Notes: a model not told the origin generated them from the letters alone. 64,000 nucleotides of DNA from Lycorma delicatula (GCF_047948215.1 NC_134456.1:196304034-196368033), one strand, 5' to 3'; shown: positions 9,667 through 22,644, numbered from the stretch's first letter. Numbers and translations: made by a program.

Positions 9667-10459
9667 TTATTTCTTGAAGTTCAAGGTGGCAGGCATCCAG
9701 GACTGCTGCATCCAGCTCCTCAGGTTCCCACTGCGATCCTCATTGAATACTTTCGTGAGCCTCCTCGAGATGTACTCTGTCAACGTACCACGTCGCTTGA
9801 CTTCTGGCTGGACACTTCCAGCCAGAAGTTGAGTGGCCCACTGGCCACTCAACTCTACCCACAATCCCCTGTGGTCGCTCCCTAAGTCATCTGCCAGCAC
9901 TACGCACTCCTGTACAAGTGAAGCCACCGTTTCTGAAGCGTATGCGTGGTCAAGGACCGACCCTCGTTCTCCTCTCCAGAAGGTGGGGGTGTCATCATTG
10001 AGGCTGACCAGGTTGAGTGAGGTGGTGAGCTCTGCAAGAGCCTTCCCTCGCATATCCGTCACACCTCCACCTCCCCACCCCAGCGTGCTTGGCGTTGAAG
10101 TCGCCGATCAGCAAGTCAGGTAGGTCCATCCACCGAACATCCTCTCTCAACGCGTCCAGAAACGCCGTGAAGTCATCCCACGACGAGTTGGGGGAGATGT
10201 AGCAACAATACACGAGGAGCTCCCCCACCTTAGTGCGAACAAATCCTGCTTCCTTCCGCTGGTCATATAGCGCATACCTGCCCGACAAGTCGTTGAGCGC
10301 CGCATCCTCTCTGGGGTCTACCAACCAGTCTCGGCCCCTGACCACCCCTCCATTTGGCTCTGATGTCAATATTATATCGGCCTCCTTGTTGACAGCTGCC
10401 TCCCACAGGAGATCGTGGGCCAGCTCATTCTTATTAGCGTTCATATAGATGAGCTTCAT
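9667..10459 (-). pseudogene. ORF2 start and endonuclease domain
   Basis: The chosen start is the ATG at 10459-10457, which overlaps the ORF1 stop in an ATGA. MKLIYMNANKNELAHDLL is the typical ORF2 opening. The first frame (9995-10459) holds the SEPNGG motif with catalytic Glu, a GFVRTKVGELLVY strand and the LIGDFNAKH motif. Just after it a frameshift near 10060-10075 (a G-rich run) moves the reading to the 9667-10062 frame. That frame has DMRGKALAEL, a PTFWRGERGSVLDHAYAS segment and the GSDHRGLWVEL catalytic SDH motif. All EN catalytic motifs are therefore present across the two frames. Two back-to-back perfect inverted repeats (9800-9854) lie just after the SDH motif and look like inserted material. 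Confidence 0.9.
9800..9854. repeat. Two overlapping perfect hairpins with identical 4-nt loops
   Basis: ACTTCTGGCTGGA (9800-9812) pairs with 9817-9829 around CACT. AGTTGAGTGGCC (9827-9838) pairs with 9843-9854, again around CACT. They share three bases and sit inside ORF2 after the SDH motif, keeping the frame open. Confidence 0.92.
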
Positions 10460-11266
10460 TGCGTAGTTTTCTTAATTCTACAAGCCACATCTCTGAAACT
10501 GTGTCCGTTAACACCGCACTTGATACGGTTGGCTTGTTCCTTGCAGTCGCGACGGAAGTGGCCCTCCCCTCCGCAATTGTAGCACATCTTCGAGCGGTCC
10601 GGCCCTTTGCATGCCGCCGCTAGGTGCCCTCTTTCCCAACATCGGAAACACTTAGGGCCGTCTTCCCACAGGAGCACCCTACACGACTGCCTCTCATTCG
10701 TCCTCCCGCCACCAGCTGATCCGCAGCGTGCTTAGGAAACACCACCATCGCATTTTGTGCATATCCATACGCCGGGCGTATAGACATCACCTTTATCTAT
10801 GACGTTTTAGTCGCTGGAAGAGCTTCCTGCACCGCCTGGAGTACTTCTTCCGCAAATACCTCACTGTTAAGACTCTTGATGTGTATTGCCACTGGCTTAT
10901 CCTTCTTTCCGCCCGGCGTATTTCTCACCTCCTGGACACTACTGGCAACTTTTTCAGAGAAAGCCTGCGCCTCCCCCGCTCCATTCCTTATTTTTAACTC
11001 CAGTCCATCTCCCCTGCATTTCCTGGCCGAAATCACAGCCCCTGCTATTTCTCCAGCCGTCCCAGCCTTGACCTCCCGTAAAAGCTGAGTGTATGACAGC
11101 CCTTCTTTGCGTATGACCACCGTCATTGCAGCTTCTCTCGGCTGTTTGGGAGTACTCTTCCCCTTTGGCTTTTTTGCCATGACAATCTTGCATGTTACTC
11201 CGTCTATCCTGGCCCTGTACTCCTGGATCTTACGGAGTTTGTCTGCAATCCGCCCCTGGACTAGAA
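10456..11266 (-). pseudogene. ORF1 (gag-like) C-terminal part with zinc knuckles
   Basis: The frame 10797-11315 encodes a Lys/Arg-rich stretch (MAKKPKGKSTPKQPREAA) and then a domain beginning MTVVIRKEGLSYTQLLREVK, with LNSEVFAEEVLQAVQEAL near its end, as in R1-clade gag proteins. After a frameshift near 10800, a second frame gives the knuckles CFRCWERGHLAAAC and CYNCGGEGHFRRDC. A third, CGVNGHSFRDVAC, is degenerate and lacks one Cys of the usual CxxC. The protein ends KKTTQ and stops at 10458-10456, overlapping the ORF2 ATG. The start at 11315 is not original: the first 16 or so residues (MLISKLSNSF...) come from flanking repeat DNA, so most of ORF1's N-terminus is lost. In active elements this protein packages the RNA. 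Confidence 0.85.
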
Positions 11267-11267
11267 G

Positions 11268-11960
11268 AAGAATAGTAGGAACATTAAACGAATTCGATAA
11301 TTTACTTATAAGCAAGTTATAGCGATATTTTGTTTTTACTGTTATTTTATTTTTTATTTTTGGTCACCCCTTGCAGTAAGGATTGATCAAATCAAAAATT
11401 GTTTCTAATAAACAATTTATTTAATGTTTACAGGACTAACTACCACTTTAAACCGATTCGATACTGTGCCTATTAAGGGAGGTATGATTATTATTGTCTT
11501 CGAAAACAAATTTTTTCCACCCCCTGGGTCAATGGTTGGTGATATCCAAAAACTTTACTTAAATAAGTTTTAGGTCCTTATCTAAAGAATAGCAGGAACT
11601 TTAAAGAAATTCTATATTTTACTTAATAAAATCGTTATGGCGATATTTTGTTTTTTCGAAAAAGTCTTCGCAGTTCCACCCCTATGGTCCGATTTTGCCC
11701 ATTAACAAACTCAACCGAGATTTTGGAACATTATATTTTATGTATAAAATTGAAAGTGATTGACGGAAAATTACGTCAGTTATCGTATCCATAAGAAAGT
11801 GAAATATATATATATTTATAAGTGTATATATCAACTTTTTAAGTCACGGTGGTTTTTTGGGTCTGGGGGATGTGAAAGGCGATAATATGTCGTAATTTTC
11901 TGGAAGTCGAATCATGGTACTCATTACAATAGGTAACTTTCGTATGAAATCTACCTAAAA
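11268..11960. repeat. Dispersed or tandem repeat flanking the R1 insertion
   Basis: Sequence starting AAGAATAGTAGGAAC (11268) recurs as AAGAATAGCAGGAAC (11584), about 316 bases later. About 70 bases align, down to the shared GCGATATTTTGTTTTT. The second part has the wording GTCCGATTTTGCCCATTAAC and AACCGAGATTTTGGAAC, which I associate with a widespread invertebrate dispersed repeat of unknown class. No coding capacity is seen. Confidence 0.6.
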
Positions 11961-13489
11961 GGCTTGTCAAAACCTTTATTAATAATAAAAAAGAAATCAC
12001 GTGTATGGGTGTTTTTATTAATTGCGTTATGTTTTAGTATGACTTTTACTAATCTCTCATATTATTATTATTTTTTTAATATGTATTTTACCTGCGGTAT
12101 TTTAAACATTCATTAATTTTTAATTTGATCACCTTTGTAGCACAAACGTTTGCGTGTTTTCTTACTACACTAAAGGTTCTGAATTGTTTGTAGCTTGTCA
12201 ACCACAATATAGTCCACTAATGATGTCAGTAGGTTTGACTTAGGGTTGCAGTGGCTTACCAAACATTAAATAATATTTTTAATCACTTAAATCTTTTTCG
12301 TAATTAGTTTACATCCAGTGATTTATAGTAATACATCCAAATTAAATATATTCAATATTTCAAAAATAACTACTTAAAACATATTTCTTAATTCAATTTG
12401 TAACATGTAGTTTATTAACGTCTGATTTTTCAACTTAATAAAACAATTTTAAATGATCACTTTAATGTGTTTTCTGTCTCTTAAACTTTTTTCAAATTAA
12501 TCATATTTTAAAAACATATACAATTATATAATTTGTTAATATTTTCATGATTATTTTTAAAAACGAGTACTTTTAAAATAATTATTTTCATGCATGATGT
12601 GTTTCGAAACCATTTTACAATAATTTTATTTTATTTCTCGTTTTAGAAGCAATTATTATTATAGATGAGCTTTAGTAAGGATTTTATTTTTTCAGTCAGA
12701 ATAAAATGGTATTTACAAAGTTTTCTTCATTTCATGCAGAATTTGAGTTTTGAAACTTTTGAATAAAAAACTTTTTAATAGCCATAACTATTTCATGGAA
12801 ATCAGTATAACAGTTCTCGTGTAACAGGAACAATAAATAAAAAAAGAAAGATAAAGAATAAAAGACCACCCATACATCTCTATCCAGCATAAAGAAGTAA
12901 TGGTGAAATTTAATTTATTGGAAAATAAAAAAGGAATTATTTTACGTAAAAATATTGTTATTAATAAGAGTTTCATATTTAATTTTTTTGTTTTAATTCT
13001 ACTATATTATTAAGATAAAACTATTTAATATTGATGAATTTATAGGGAAAAGATTTCAAACATTTTATTTACAGCTAGATAGATTGAGGCTGCATAAAAT
13101 TATTTAGAAAAATTCATTGTAAGAGATGATATATTTATGAGATTGTTTAATATTAAAGAAATCAAACGTATTGTATTTTTATTGTTGAAAAATACTCGCA
13201 TTCCCTAAAAAAGAAATTTAAATATGAAACGACTGTAAGACATCTCGTCAGATTTCTGTCCTTCAACGGTTTTAACATCTCGTGTTCCTTTCATTTTCTG
13301 GAAATTTAGTTTTCTTTTAAAAGTAAAAATTTCCCTTCATAATTATTATGTAATACTAAAAAAAATTTGTAGAAGGTATAAAATATATTCTATATTTATG
13401 CATACTCGTACGTACACACACACAAATACACTTGCATTTCTCTTTCCTCATTAAAAATATCAAAACCTTCCCTTGCTGTAGAATATCTC

Positions 13490-13538
<49 letters not shown>

Positions 13539-14150
13539 AAATGTATCTTTTAAATTAAACAAGTTTTTATTTATTTAAACAGTAATCATTAATCCTTTAT
13601 TAAACAGTAAAAAGAAAATTATACTTTATTTGAAAAAATATATTTAGTTTGATATTAAAATTATTAAAATTTTTATTTACTTATTCTTTATCCGTAATTT
13701 TTGCAATACTTTAATTAAAAGTTTAAAGAACATACGTTTTTTCGATGTACTAAGTTTGGAACCAAGATAACTTTCTCGTTGTGCACCTAAACAAAAAGAG
13801 CTCTCCATTTTTCCATTATAGTCAAACAAGTATAAATCATTTAACTAGTTTTCACACAAGATTCTATTTAAAGTAATATATATGTCAATATATAAATGCA
13901 TATGCTACTCAATGTGTACAAATTAAATATATTACAATTTACCTAGTTTTACTTACAGATTGTAAGTTACATTAAATATAGCAGGATTTTTTAACTTATT
14001 CCTTTAAGTTTACTTAGAGGATATTTTTAAAAAACCTTATTACAAACACACAAAAGCGCAGTAACCAGAAAAGGCTGCTGCATTTATTATTAGTCATTTT
14101 GAAATTAGAATATATTTATTTTACCAACAGTAAATACTTATGTTTTAGTC
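11961..14150. other. AT-rich non-coding stretch
   Basis: Long A/T runs and no recognisable coding, RNA or repeat feature apart from a (TA)n array at 13493-13535. The minus-strand open frame at 12788-12976 has no motif and AT-driven composition. Confidence 0.5.
13493..13535. repeat. (TA)n microsatellite
   Basis: An uninterrupted TA dinucleotide run of about 43 bases. Confidence 0.95.
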
Positions 14151-14159
14151 ATAGTCTTG

Positions 14160-14650
14160 GATTCATAAAACAAGCCTCACGTCTTGAATTCAACGTTTTG
14201 GAATGTTTCCATCTCAGGTACACTTGCCATGTAGTTACTTAGAGTAACTTTCACTATCTCCTACCGAATTGCGTTTTTAAATTCGGTAACGTCAGAGAGA
14301 GTGTGATTGAGAACTTGATTTTTTTAAATATCGCCATAAATTAAAGTTTTCTAGAGTAAAGTCCCCCATGAATGGAAGGATCATTGAATGTCACTAAACT
14401 TAGAGAGAAGTCACCCGGAAAGTAAAGCACGTAAGGTGTTCAAACACGTCTCGTTATATTTCAGTTTTGAAGTTCTTCAAGTAGGCAGAAAGTTCAACAT
14501 GTGTTGTAATGTCATGGAGATACTCTCATCATCCAAGAAAAAGTAGAGTTCAATAATTAATTTCTGTGTGCTGAACGGGCACACCACACATCGATCTTAA
14601 TACTATGTAGAAGCGCCCAATCGGCAGTTGTGTTTGTTTACAAAGCTATG
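14160..14650 (-). pseudogene. Possible mariner/Tc1-like transposase remnant
   Basis: On the minus strand near 14600-14480, two frames joined by a shift read KIDVWCARSAHR and then IIELYFFLDDESISMTL, then QHMLNFLP before a stop. This resembles the second DDE region of mariner-type transposases (VWCA....RIIGPYFF......Y..ML..F..P). No terminal inverted repeats were found, and the flanking sequence has no further clear blocks. The match is short and degenerate; another DDE transposon is possible. Confidence 0.4.
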
Positions 14651-16924
14651 GGGGAAAGAATAATAAATAAACCCAAAAAAGGTTCTGTTTGCGTCGGTAT
14701 GCTTCTATAAGCTTCTATATGCTTCGTCACTCATGTTAAAACACCTCTCAAGGTCACCAGATATATATATGATACAACTGCACCATCTATTGACAACGGA
14801 CGCGCAATACTTTGTACGCAGTAACTAATTCCTAGACGATTTGTCATTTATACTGGGGAAAATGCAAATCATTGTGTAAAATTCTTTGTATACTTTTATC
14901 CGTCAAATTTAAGTGTTGGGAATGCAGAAACTGATCGACATGGGCTCTTCTCCAAGGCTGTTTTCACACGCACAATTTTCAGATGACTTAATGGTGTTTC
15001 GACGAGTAAGAATCTTTATTCTGCATGGATGCATTCTCACCTCACTGAAACACAACCCATTAGCGATTATTTTTTTTTCAAGACTGCCCCTCGTTGCTGA
15101 TCACGAAATCACCGGCGAAATTTTCACTGCACAGGTACAATAAACTTGCTTAACACAAACTGTTACACGCAAAATATGCGCTGTTGCAAGGACCAATATT
15201 CCATTATTCAATCAAAGGCAAAACAGAATTTAATTACACCTGTATGCGATCCTACCATAACGTAGACAAGCACTATATCTAGCTCACAATAGTGATGCTA
15301 AATACAACAACCTATTCTCTTCTCTTATGAAAATTAAGTAATTCATTCTAATTAGTTGTTTAGACATCATCACTTCTATTCCTAATATAATTTTATAAGT
15401 GACGTAATTAAAAAAAAACTGTAAGTTGAGATATATGGTTCAAAAGATTTAATTTGGCCGGGTCGGATTCCTTAAAAAGAATTATACTTTTACTTATAAA
15501 AACCATTTCTTTAACGGCAGGAAGCAGGTTCTTTCCTAAATCTTCACTTATGAAATAACCAACCGATCTAGAATCAATGCTAGATTAAGAACTTTGATTA
15601 AGATAACCTAGTGAGTGGGTTTTAAAATCAGTATATATACATAGCACTAATATTAGTGTATATACTTTAATTTATCGTTAAAAATTATTTTTTTGGGTAT
15701 GTTTCAGAGAGGTATTTTCTAGTGATACAAAACAATGTGATCCAGATATATGCTAAAACGATGTTTTTGACCAAATGTAATTTTAAATAAAAGAGAGAGC
15801 AGTATAGTGTCTGCGAGAGAGAAAAAGCAGTATTGATGAAGTGCTTATGCATAGATATTTTAATAGAAATTGAAATGATCCATTGCGTAACAGCTGACCC
15901 CAAAGCATAATTGCAGTTTACCTAAATGCACGAGGTAGAGTATAGGTGAAAACAAATTTGCTAGTTTCTCATTCCACTAGACTGATTTATTTAAAACTTA
16001 TATAAGTAAATATTTTCCTTATAATTATATAAATATTTAGCTCTTAAATAATATTCACAATTATTTTAAGAATAATTTTATTATTTTTAAAATTTAAAAA
16101 AATGTTTCAAAGAAGCAATTTTGGGTATGTACCTTGAAGGTTTGATTTCAAATCCTCAGTCTGTCTTCATTCTATTAGTTATATTTTAACAATTTTTTAC
16201 GGTAAGACTTTTTTATATAAATTTTATAGGAATGTTTTCACTTAAGGTCCATTTACTTGCCATGAATTAGACTAGAGATTTGGTTGAGTGCTACTGAGCT
16301 CATCTGTTAAATACCAAAATAATCAAGCAATTTTTAGTTTCAGTAATAGATCATATTTAATGACCTTAATTAAATGCATAGCTATAATGGAATTTATGAT
16401 TTTTCATTTCTGAACTTTTATTGCATATCGTTCAGAATATCCAGATGATGATCGAGATGCCGATTATTATTTCATTAACTGCTGTCCGAAACAGATAAAT
16501 AGCGATCGATCAAAACTAGGTTCTTAGATTTTTTATCCAAGATATTTGTAGTTTACCAGGGTTCCTTTTTTCAAACCTCTTTTACGGGGAAGCAACTGAA
16601 ACGGTCATACCGTTCCTCATTTCACAGTTCCTTCCTTTAAATTATGTCTAAGGACTGAAAAATTGTTAAGTCTGGTAAGAACTCGAGTGTTTGAACTTTT
16701 TCACTTCAAAAACAGAAAATATAAAATAGCGGCGAGTCTCAATCTGATGGGAAAAAAAATCTCAGGTCACAAAAAAGATCTCATCAAAAACGTGCTGGCG
16801 ATTTCTATGTGACATCTTATTTTTCCTCTCTGATCCATCTTCTAGAACTTAGAACTGTTTTCTTAGCTTGAAAAACTTACATTGCAATATGTTGAAAAAC
16901 TTAATGACAGTATTGTTAAGACGT
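14651..16924. other. Non-coding, possible decayed repeat at the left edge
   Basis: Roughly 14650-15300 is somewhat less AT-rich and may belong to the decayed element to its left, but I recognise no domain in either strand. The small open frame at 14913-15143 has no motif. The rest is AT-rich unique sequence. Confidence 0.45.
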
Positions 16925-17205
16925 TGTAATTCTCCATAATGTAAGACCATAGTCCTGGTAGGGGATCCATTTTGGGGTTCCTCATTAGAGGCAAGGCGTA
17001 AAGACCGGTGTCCCGGTGGGGGCCTCCATTGGGGTCTCTTCATTAGAGGCGTGGTACACAAATAAAGATCGTATCCCGGCTACGTGGATGGGACTTTGTT
17101 TCTACCGAGGTATCTTGAGGCGATGGTACCCCCTGGAGCTGAGTTTATGCTTAGTAGTGGCTAATCCAGCTCTGAGGGCGGGTAATACACAGATTTAAAA
17201 AAAAT
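16925..17205 (+). mobile_element. GC-rich retroelement 3' end with 58-bp tandem duplication
   Basis: A GC-rich island in AT-rich DNA, ending GGGCGGGTAATACACAG and an A-rich run (AAAAAAAA at about 17197). The segment GTCCTGGTAGGGGATCC ... TCATTAGAGGC is repeated imperfectly 58 bases on (TCATTAGAGGC at 16982 and 17040), with a partial third unit. Composition, tail and internal repeats fit the 3' UTR of a 5'-truncated non-LTR retrotransposon on the + strand. No coding sequence is retained, so the family is unassigned. Confidence 0.6.
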
Positions 17206-17507
17206 CTCCATAATTAATACTTTATTAGGTAATCCCGATTTTATGGGAAAAAATTCCATGGTTTTGCTCTTCCTGATTTCATAATAGAATATTTATTCTT
17301 TCTTAATATACCTGTTGGTAATATTATGACAGCAGTATTTTAGGCACTGAAATCAGATCAGATACACAGAAAAATCTGTAATACTAAAATTAAAAAAAAA
17401 AGAAAAGTAATAATAATGTTAGATTTAATTCCATTCAGATCAATTTATCATCAAATTGCATTTAAGTTAGAAATGACAAAACCATTTTCAGCTAATAAGG
17501 ACACTGT

Positions 17508-17510
<3 letters not shown>

Positions 17511-17540
<30 letters not shown>
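17511..17540. repeat. (TA)n microsatellite
   Basis: Pure alternating AT/TA run of about 30 bases. Confidence 0.9.
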
Positions 17541-17543
<3 letters not shown>

Positions 17544-19582
17544 ATAATTTAAGTTTGATTTATTCCAAAACCAAATAAATCGGATGAATAAAAAACTGAT
17601 TAAGTGAAAACGGATAAGTTGTTCAGAAGTGAGGTAGATTGACGGAAAGTATTTGATTTTAATACTTAAATGATATTACTACACAGTTTGTATATTTGTT
17701 GACAGTTCACCTTTGAAAAGTATCTTCAAATCAGTATCTCCTGCAGTCTCGTATTTCTCAGTCTGTTTGTACATTTAAAATATGCGTACGTATAAATATT
17801 AATACACACTAATATATTCCAGAAATGAAATACTTTTCATTGAGCAAATATCTTTTTTAATATTTTGCTGTAACCAACTGCTTGAGCGCAATATTTAAAA
17901 ATATTAAAAACTAACTTGTAAGTCAAGTCTCAACATAAAATAAACATTTACTTATTAAATTACTAAAACGACTGCGTATATTAGATCTGTAAATTCTCTG
18001 AGATTTGAGGTGAATCAGTTACCCCAGACTGTTATAAATTCTTCATTTCGTTTTGCCACTTACTTTTCTTGGTTCTTTAATTTATTTCACGGTTTCTTTT
18101 TTTGATTAGTTATTTTTTGTGTAATTGATAAAACTTTTTTTGGTATTTTCTTTGCTTTTTATGTTCTAAAATTGATCAGTGATCTTTGGGTTCATCTTTG
18201 TATGTACTTATTTAAATTTACTATAAATCTATGTATACCGTATAAGGTATACATATGCATACGTGTGTATATATATACAATTCTTTGAGGGATTTCAATG
18301 AAAATTCTTCTTTGCATGTAATTTTTTTTGTATCCAAATCTAGTTATGGTTCTGGTAACTGAAATCGATTATAAACACGGTCAAAGAAAAAACTATGTTT
18401 AACCAAACTGAGGAACGATATTCTTTTGAACAATTAGCTGTGGAAATCTCAAGGAAAAATACGATAGTTACTGATTATTAATGTAATAATACACATTTTC
18501 AAAGTATAAATGAGTTATTCGTTCTCATTATACGGTTTATTTGCAATTTTTTCGTTTTAATTTATAATTTTTTTTTATTTTCAGACAACTAATCAAAAGT
18601 TTTATTTTTAAGAAAGTTTAATTTCTAATTTATTTTTAAAACTAAGAGATCGTAAACATAATAAGGACACATTTTTCCTAAAATGTAAATATTCAGCATA
18701 AAATCACGGAATCTATAATAAATTGAAGATGTTTCATTACTTTTGTTAAACAGATTAACCAATTTTACTCAATAATGTACATTATTTTCAATAATGGTTT
18801 TACCAATGGTCATGTGAATTAAAACTTTATTACGATATTTTATACGCTTCTCTACGGATAGATTTAGAAAAACAAATGATTTAAACTAAGTAAAGATTTG
18901 AGTGCTTAAGCTTCCATCTATTTCTAAAAGTAGTTAGAGATTTCGCTGTCTTTACATATGTAGTTTCTTAAATTATATTTTTAAAATGATAACGTCTTAC
19001 ATTTTACTCAAATGTTGATGGCTTAAAACACCGTTAGACTTTCATCCTTGCGGTTAAAAAATTCTAATTTCTATTTTTAAATAGATAAAGTAAAATAATA
19101 AATTAATAAAAACTAAGACTAAAAGTTGATGTGTAAGTAAAAAAAAAGCTTCAAAACGATTGCTAGTCGCGATATTAAGTTTCCCCTTTTTTCATTAATT
19201 TTATATCACTTTGGGAAGATATAAAATAACGCAATAAACATGCAATTTCACACACTTTATTGTTCTGTTACTTTTTGTGTATATGTACAAATTTTGGGCT
19301 CTACTTTGAATAAAATATTTTCAAAAGGAGTAAATATACATCGAGGGATTTTGTTGTTGTGAAAACATTTATTTACTTTATTCATAAATCAGAGTGAGCT
19401 TGTATAAATGTATCTCCATCGAGTTTTACTTACAATTAAGAATCACTGGAGAAATCCGAATTCTATCAAAAAGTAGAATTATATATATATATTAATAGTT
19501 TAAATTATAAAATAAAATAATTTATTAATAGTTAATATTTATTATAAAAATTATAATATATGTTAAATATGAATATATATTC

Positions 19583-19584
<2 letters not shown>

Positions 19585-19628
<44 letters not shown>
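19585..19628. repeat. (TA)n microsatellite
   Basis: Pure TA dinucleotide run of about 44 bases. Confidence 0.95.
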
Positions 19629-19631
<3 letters not shown>

Positions 19632-21356
19632 CGTATATATTAGAGAAGTTAACAATCTGCAAAATTTAATATATTTATATTAAACTTTACAGAAAATTTA
19701 GCAAAAATAATTTCATTATTAGATGAACAGAAAAGTTAACAGAGAACTTGTATTTTACAGAGTTATTTTTCGTGCATAATATTTTGTGTTGGTTGCTGAA
19801 TAACTTTCTGTAAGATATCTGGGGTAACATTAAAAAAATATTGATTTTTAATTTGATATTTCATTTTTCAACATAGATAGTGAACTGTACTTAAAATATC
19901 AGATATTTAATAGAAAATTAGATTATAACCGTTATTCATTTAGTGTACGAGTGTCGTAATTCTTTGTGAGCGCTAATCTTGTGTTGTATGTATAAATAAT
20001 TAATTCTACTGTAAAGTTACTTTAGTAAATAATTGCTAAAAATGTTTTATTTTCGTTTTAAATTTTCATTTGTAACAAAATTATTAAAAGGGTTGTTACT
20101 TTAATGGGCTCTGTTTATTTAAAGTTACGTTTATTACCTTAATTTGTGTTTATTCTACTATTTATACAGGATTACGCACGGACAAAACAACCATAACAAA
20201 AGTTAATAAATAGACTTATGTTGACGAGACTTCCAAATTTAAACGAGTGAAATATTGGCAATATTTGTTTTCTTTTTGTGTAATATTTTCCGATGAAACT
20301 ATTGATGAAACATAGATTTTAGGGGTTTAATCGCTCAACATGCGGTCTACAACACAAGTAAAAATGAAACAAATATCGAGATTAAAAATTAAACCCGATT
20401 CATTTTGGTATATTTTTGCAATTTAAATTTTCAGAATGCATTCAGCAAAAAATTACAAACGATAAACGTAAAGTAAACAAAATTTCATGCAAAAAAAAAT
20501 ATTTTTCTGAAACGTTTTGTAAAAACACCTTCTCCCACCTTCTGGAGAGACTTTTATTTGCTGTGGATGAATCTTAGTAAAATATTTCCAAAGAAATAAA
20601 AGAATTAAAGCACAAAAAATTTTAAGCAATTTTCGAACGAAATATTTAAAAAAACTTTGACTACAAGTTTTCTTCCAGATAATAAACAACATTTGGTATT
20701 TGAGGAACACCTAGTAATTGAACTTGTAATATTACTAATCGAAATTGTATAGACTAAAATTATGCACTAAAAATTTTTTTCGACGTGTAATATATTATAT
20801 ACATTAAAAAATATAATTTAATCCTACATTGAACAAAATACGTATTACAGAGATTTTTGTTAATATTTATTTGAAATATTACGCGAAAATGTTTTTTTAA
20901 TAATTCCAATTTCTGCAGCAATCTGAGTATTATTCGGCTTTCTCATATTTCTAAGGATTGCTTTCTGTTATTGACATCCGGATGAACAGTTTGATTATTT
21001 AAAATATAAGGTTAAAGGATCGCATAATGCATAGGCCGTCACATTTTATAAATAAAAAAGTTAAAACAAAGGTCCTGAATATGTTTTAGAATGTTTTTAC
21101 TATAAAAGTGCTATAACATTTAATTAAAAATGTAATTAATTTAATTTAATTTAAGTTACGTTTGTGGAGAGTATAGAATTGAAATTCACATATTAAATGA
21201 TAAACAATGTATGTATATAATTTTATTAATCACATTAAAATAAGTCGATCAACAGTATGATAACAATTAATAATGAAAAAGGACACATAATCTATTTTCC
21301 ATAAAGTATGCATGTGTTACATACATATTTTATGTGTTACATAAAATATGTATATA

Positions 21357-21376
21357 TGTGTGTGTGTATATATATA

Positions 21377-21427
<51 letters not shown>

Positions 21428-21452
21428 GTATATATATATATATATATATATA
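21357..21452. repeat. Compound (TG)n(TA)n microsatellite
   Basis: A short GT run followed by TA tracts interrupted by TAATGTA at two places, about 96 bases in all. Confidence 0.9.
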
Positions 21453-22644
21453 CATACTAATGCACAATAATTAACAATAAATAAAAACAATTAATATTTA
21501 ATCGAATTGAACATAAAGTGGAAGACATGAAAACAGGCACAAAATTCCATCAAATTTTTACCATAATTCGGCTATTTATTGACCGATTTAAAAAAATAAA
21601 ATTTCATTTTGTTCAAAATAAAAGGCTTAATATTTTAACAGGAACTTACATTTTGATAAGTTATATTTATGGAAATATAACGGATTAAAAAATAAACATG
21701 GCCGCCATTTTGTAATTTGCGAAGGTATTTAAGTCCTGATTTTTGCTAATTTTAAAACTTTATTACAAAGACGCTTACTGAATATTAATTTGATTCCTCT
21801 ATCCAAACTTGAAATATAGATTTGTATATAAAAACAATAAAATGGCGGACAAGGGGAGAACGAAGGAGAAATTGCCATCTTTCCTAAGGATAATATTTGT
21901 TTAGGTTTTAAAAGCAGAATCTGAAAAAGTATAGCCAAATCACCATTTTAAAAACAGTCCGTACATACAATTACGCACACATTTTATATATGTATATATA
22001 TATTTACATAAGAGTATAGTTCAGGCCTAAACTTAGATCGGATAACACGGCAATTTGCTTGCGTACTTCTTGTAAATATATATATATGTATATATATATT
22101 TAATAATTCTAGCTAACCCAGACTTAACTACTTAAATCATCATATTATATATATATATATATTGAAAAACATGTTAGCATTAAAAAATTTGAAAGATTAG
22201 CGGTATCTGAATGGATATAACGGCAAGTCTGTGTTAATAACGCCCATAAAATAGTAAATATTTTGCAAGTATATAGTTTATAGCTAATACTTTTAAAGGG
22301 CTATCCACCTTTTAACATATTATTTAATATTTTCACAATTATTATTAATTTATTGTAACCCGCTACGATGTAAATTATTTTGTTTCTTATGAAAAGGAAA
22401 AACTAATTAATTTGTTGCAGTAGTTAAAAGTTTTAGGAATTACATGAATCTAATGTATGGTACTTGAAAGTTTCATAAAACGTAGTTAAATTACTTGAAA
22501 ATATTTTAAGGGTATTAAAGAAAATATTCTTAAAACTGTAAATTCGTTCTCTACCTCTGTAATAAAAATTGAAAATTATTTCCACCTTGATAATGACTCT
22601 TTTAGAAAGATTAAATAATAATACAAATAAATAATGGTAATAAA

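Larger units (their letters stand above)
6900..11266 (-). mobile_element. Near-full-length R1-clade non-LTR retrotransposon, 5'-truncated
   Basis: A GC-rich block of about 4.4 kb on the minus strand. In element order it holds ORF1 (C-terminal part with zinc knuckles), then ORF2 (endonuclease, RT with an FADD box, C-terminal zinc finger), then about 640 bp of GC-rich 3' UTR and an A-rich tail (T-rich 6898-6910 on the + strand). Its 5' edge is inside ORF1: from 11268 outward the sequence matches a flanking repeat also present at 11584. Domain order and motifs place it in the R1 clade. No rDNA surrounds it, so it is not a site-specific R1 in its home locus. At least four frameshifts break the two ORFs, so this copy is dead, though the motifs are well kept and it is probably young. 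Confidence 0.9.

Noticed and set aside
7216..11322. Plus-strand open frames across the R1 element
   Set aside because: Shadows of the minus-strand ORF1/ORF2 in GC-rich sequence.
20453..20710. 85-residue minus-strand open frame
   Set aside because: AT-driven composition, hydrophobic/aromatic bias, no domain, no neighbouring exon.
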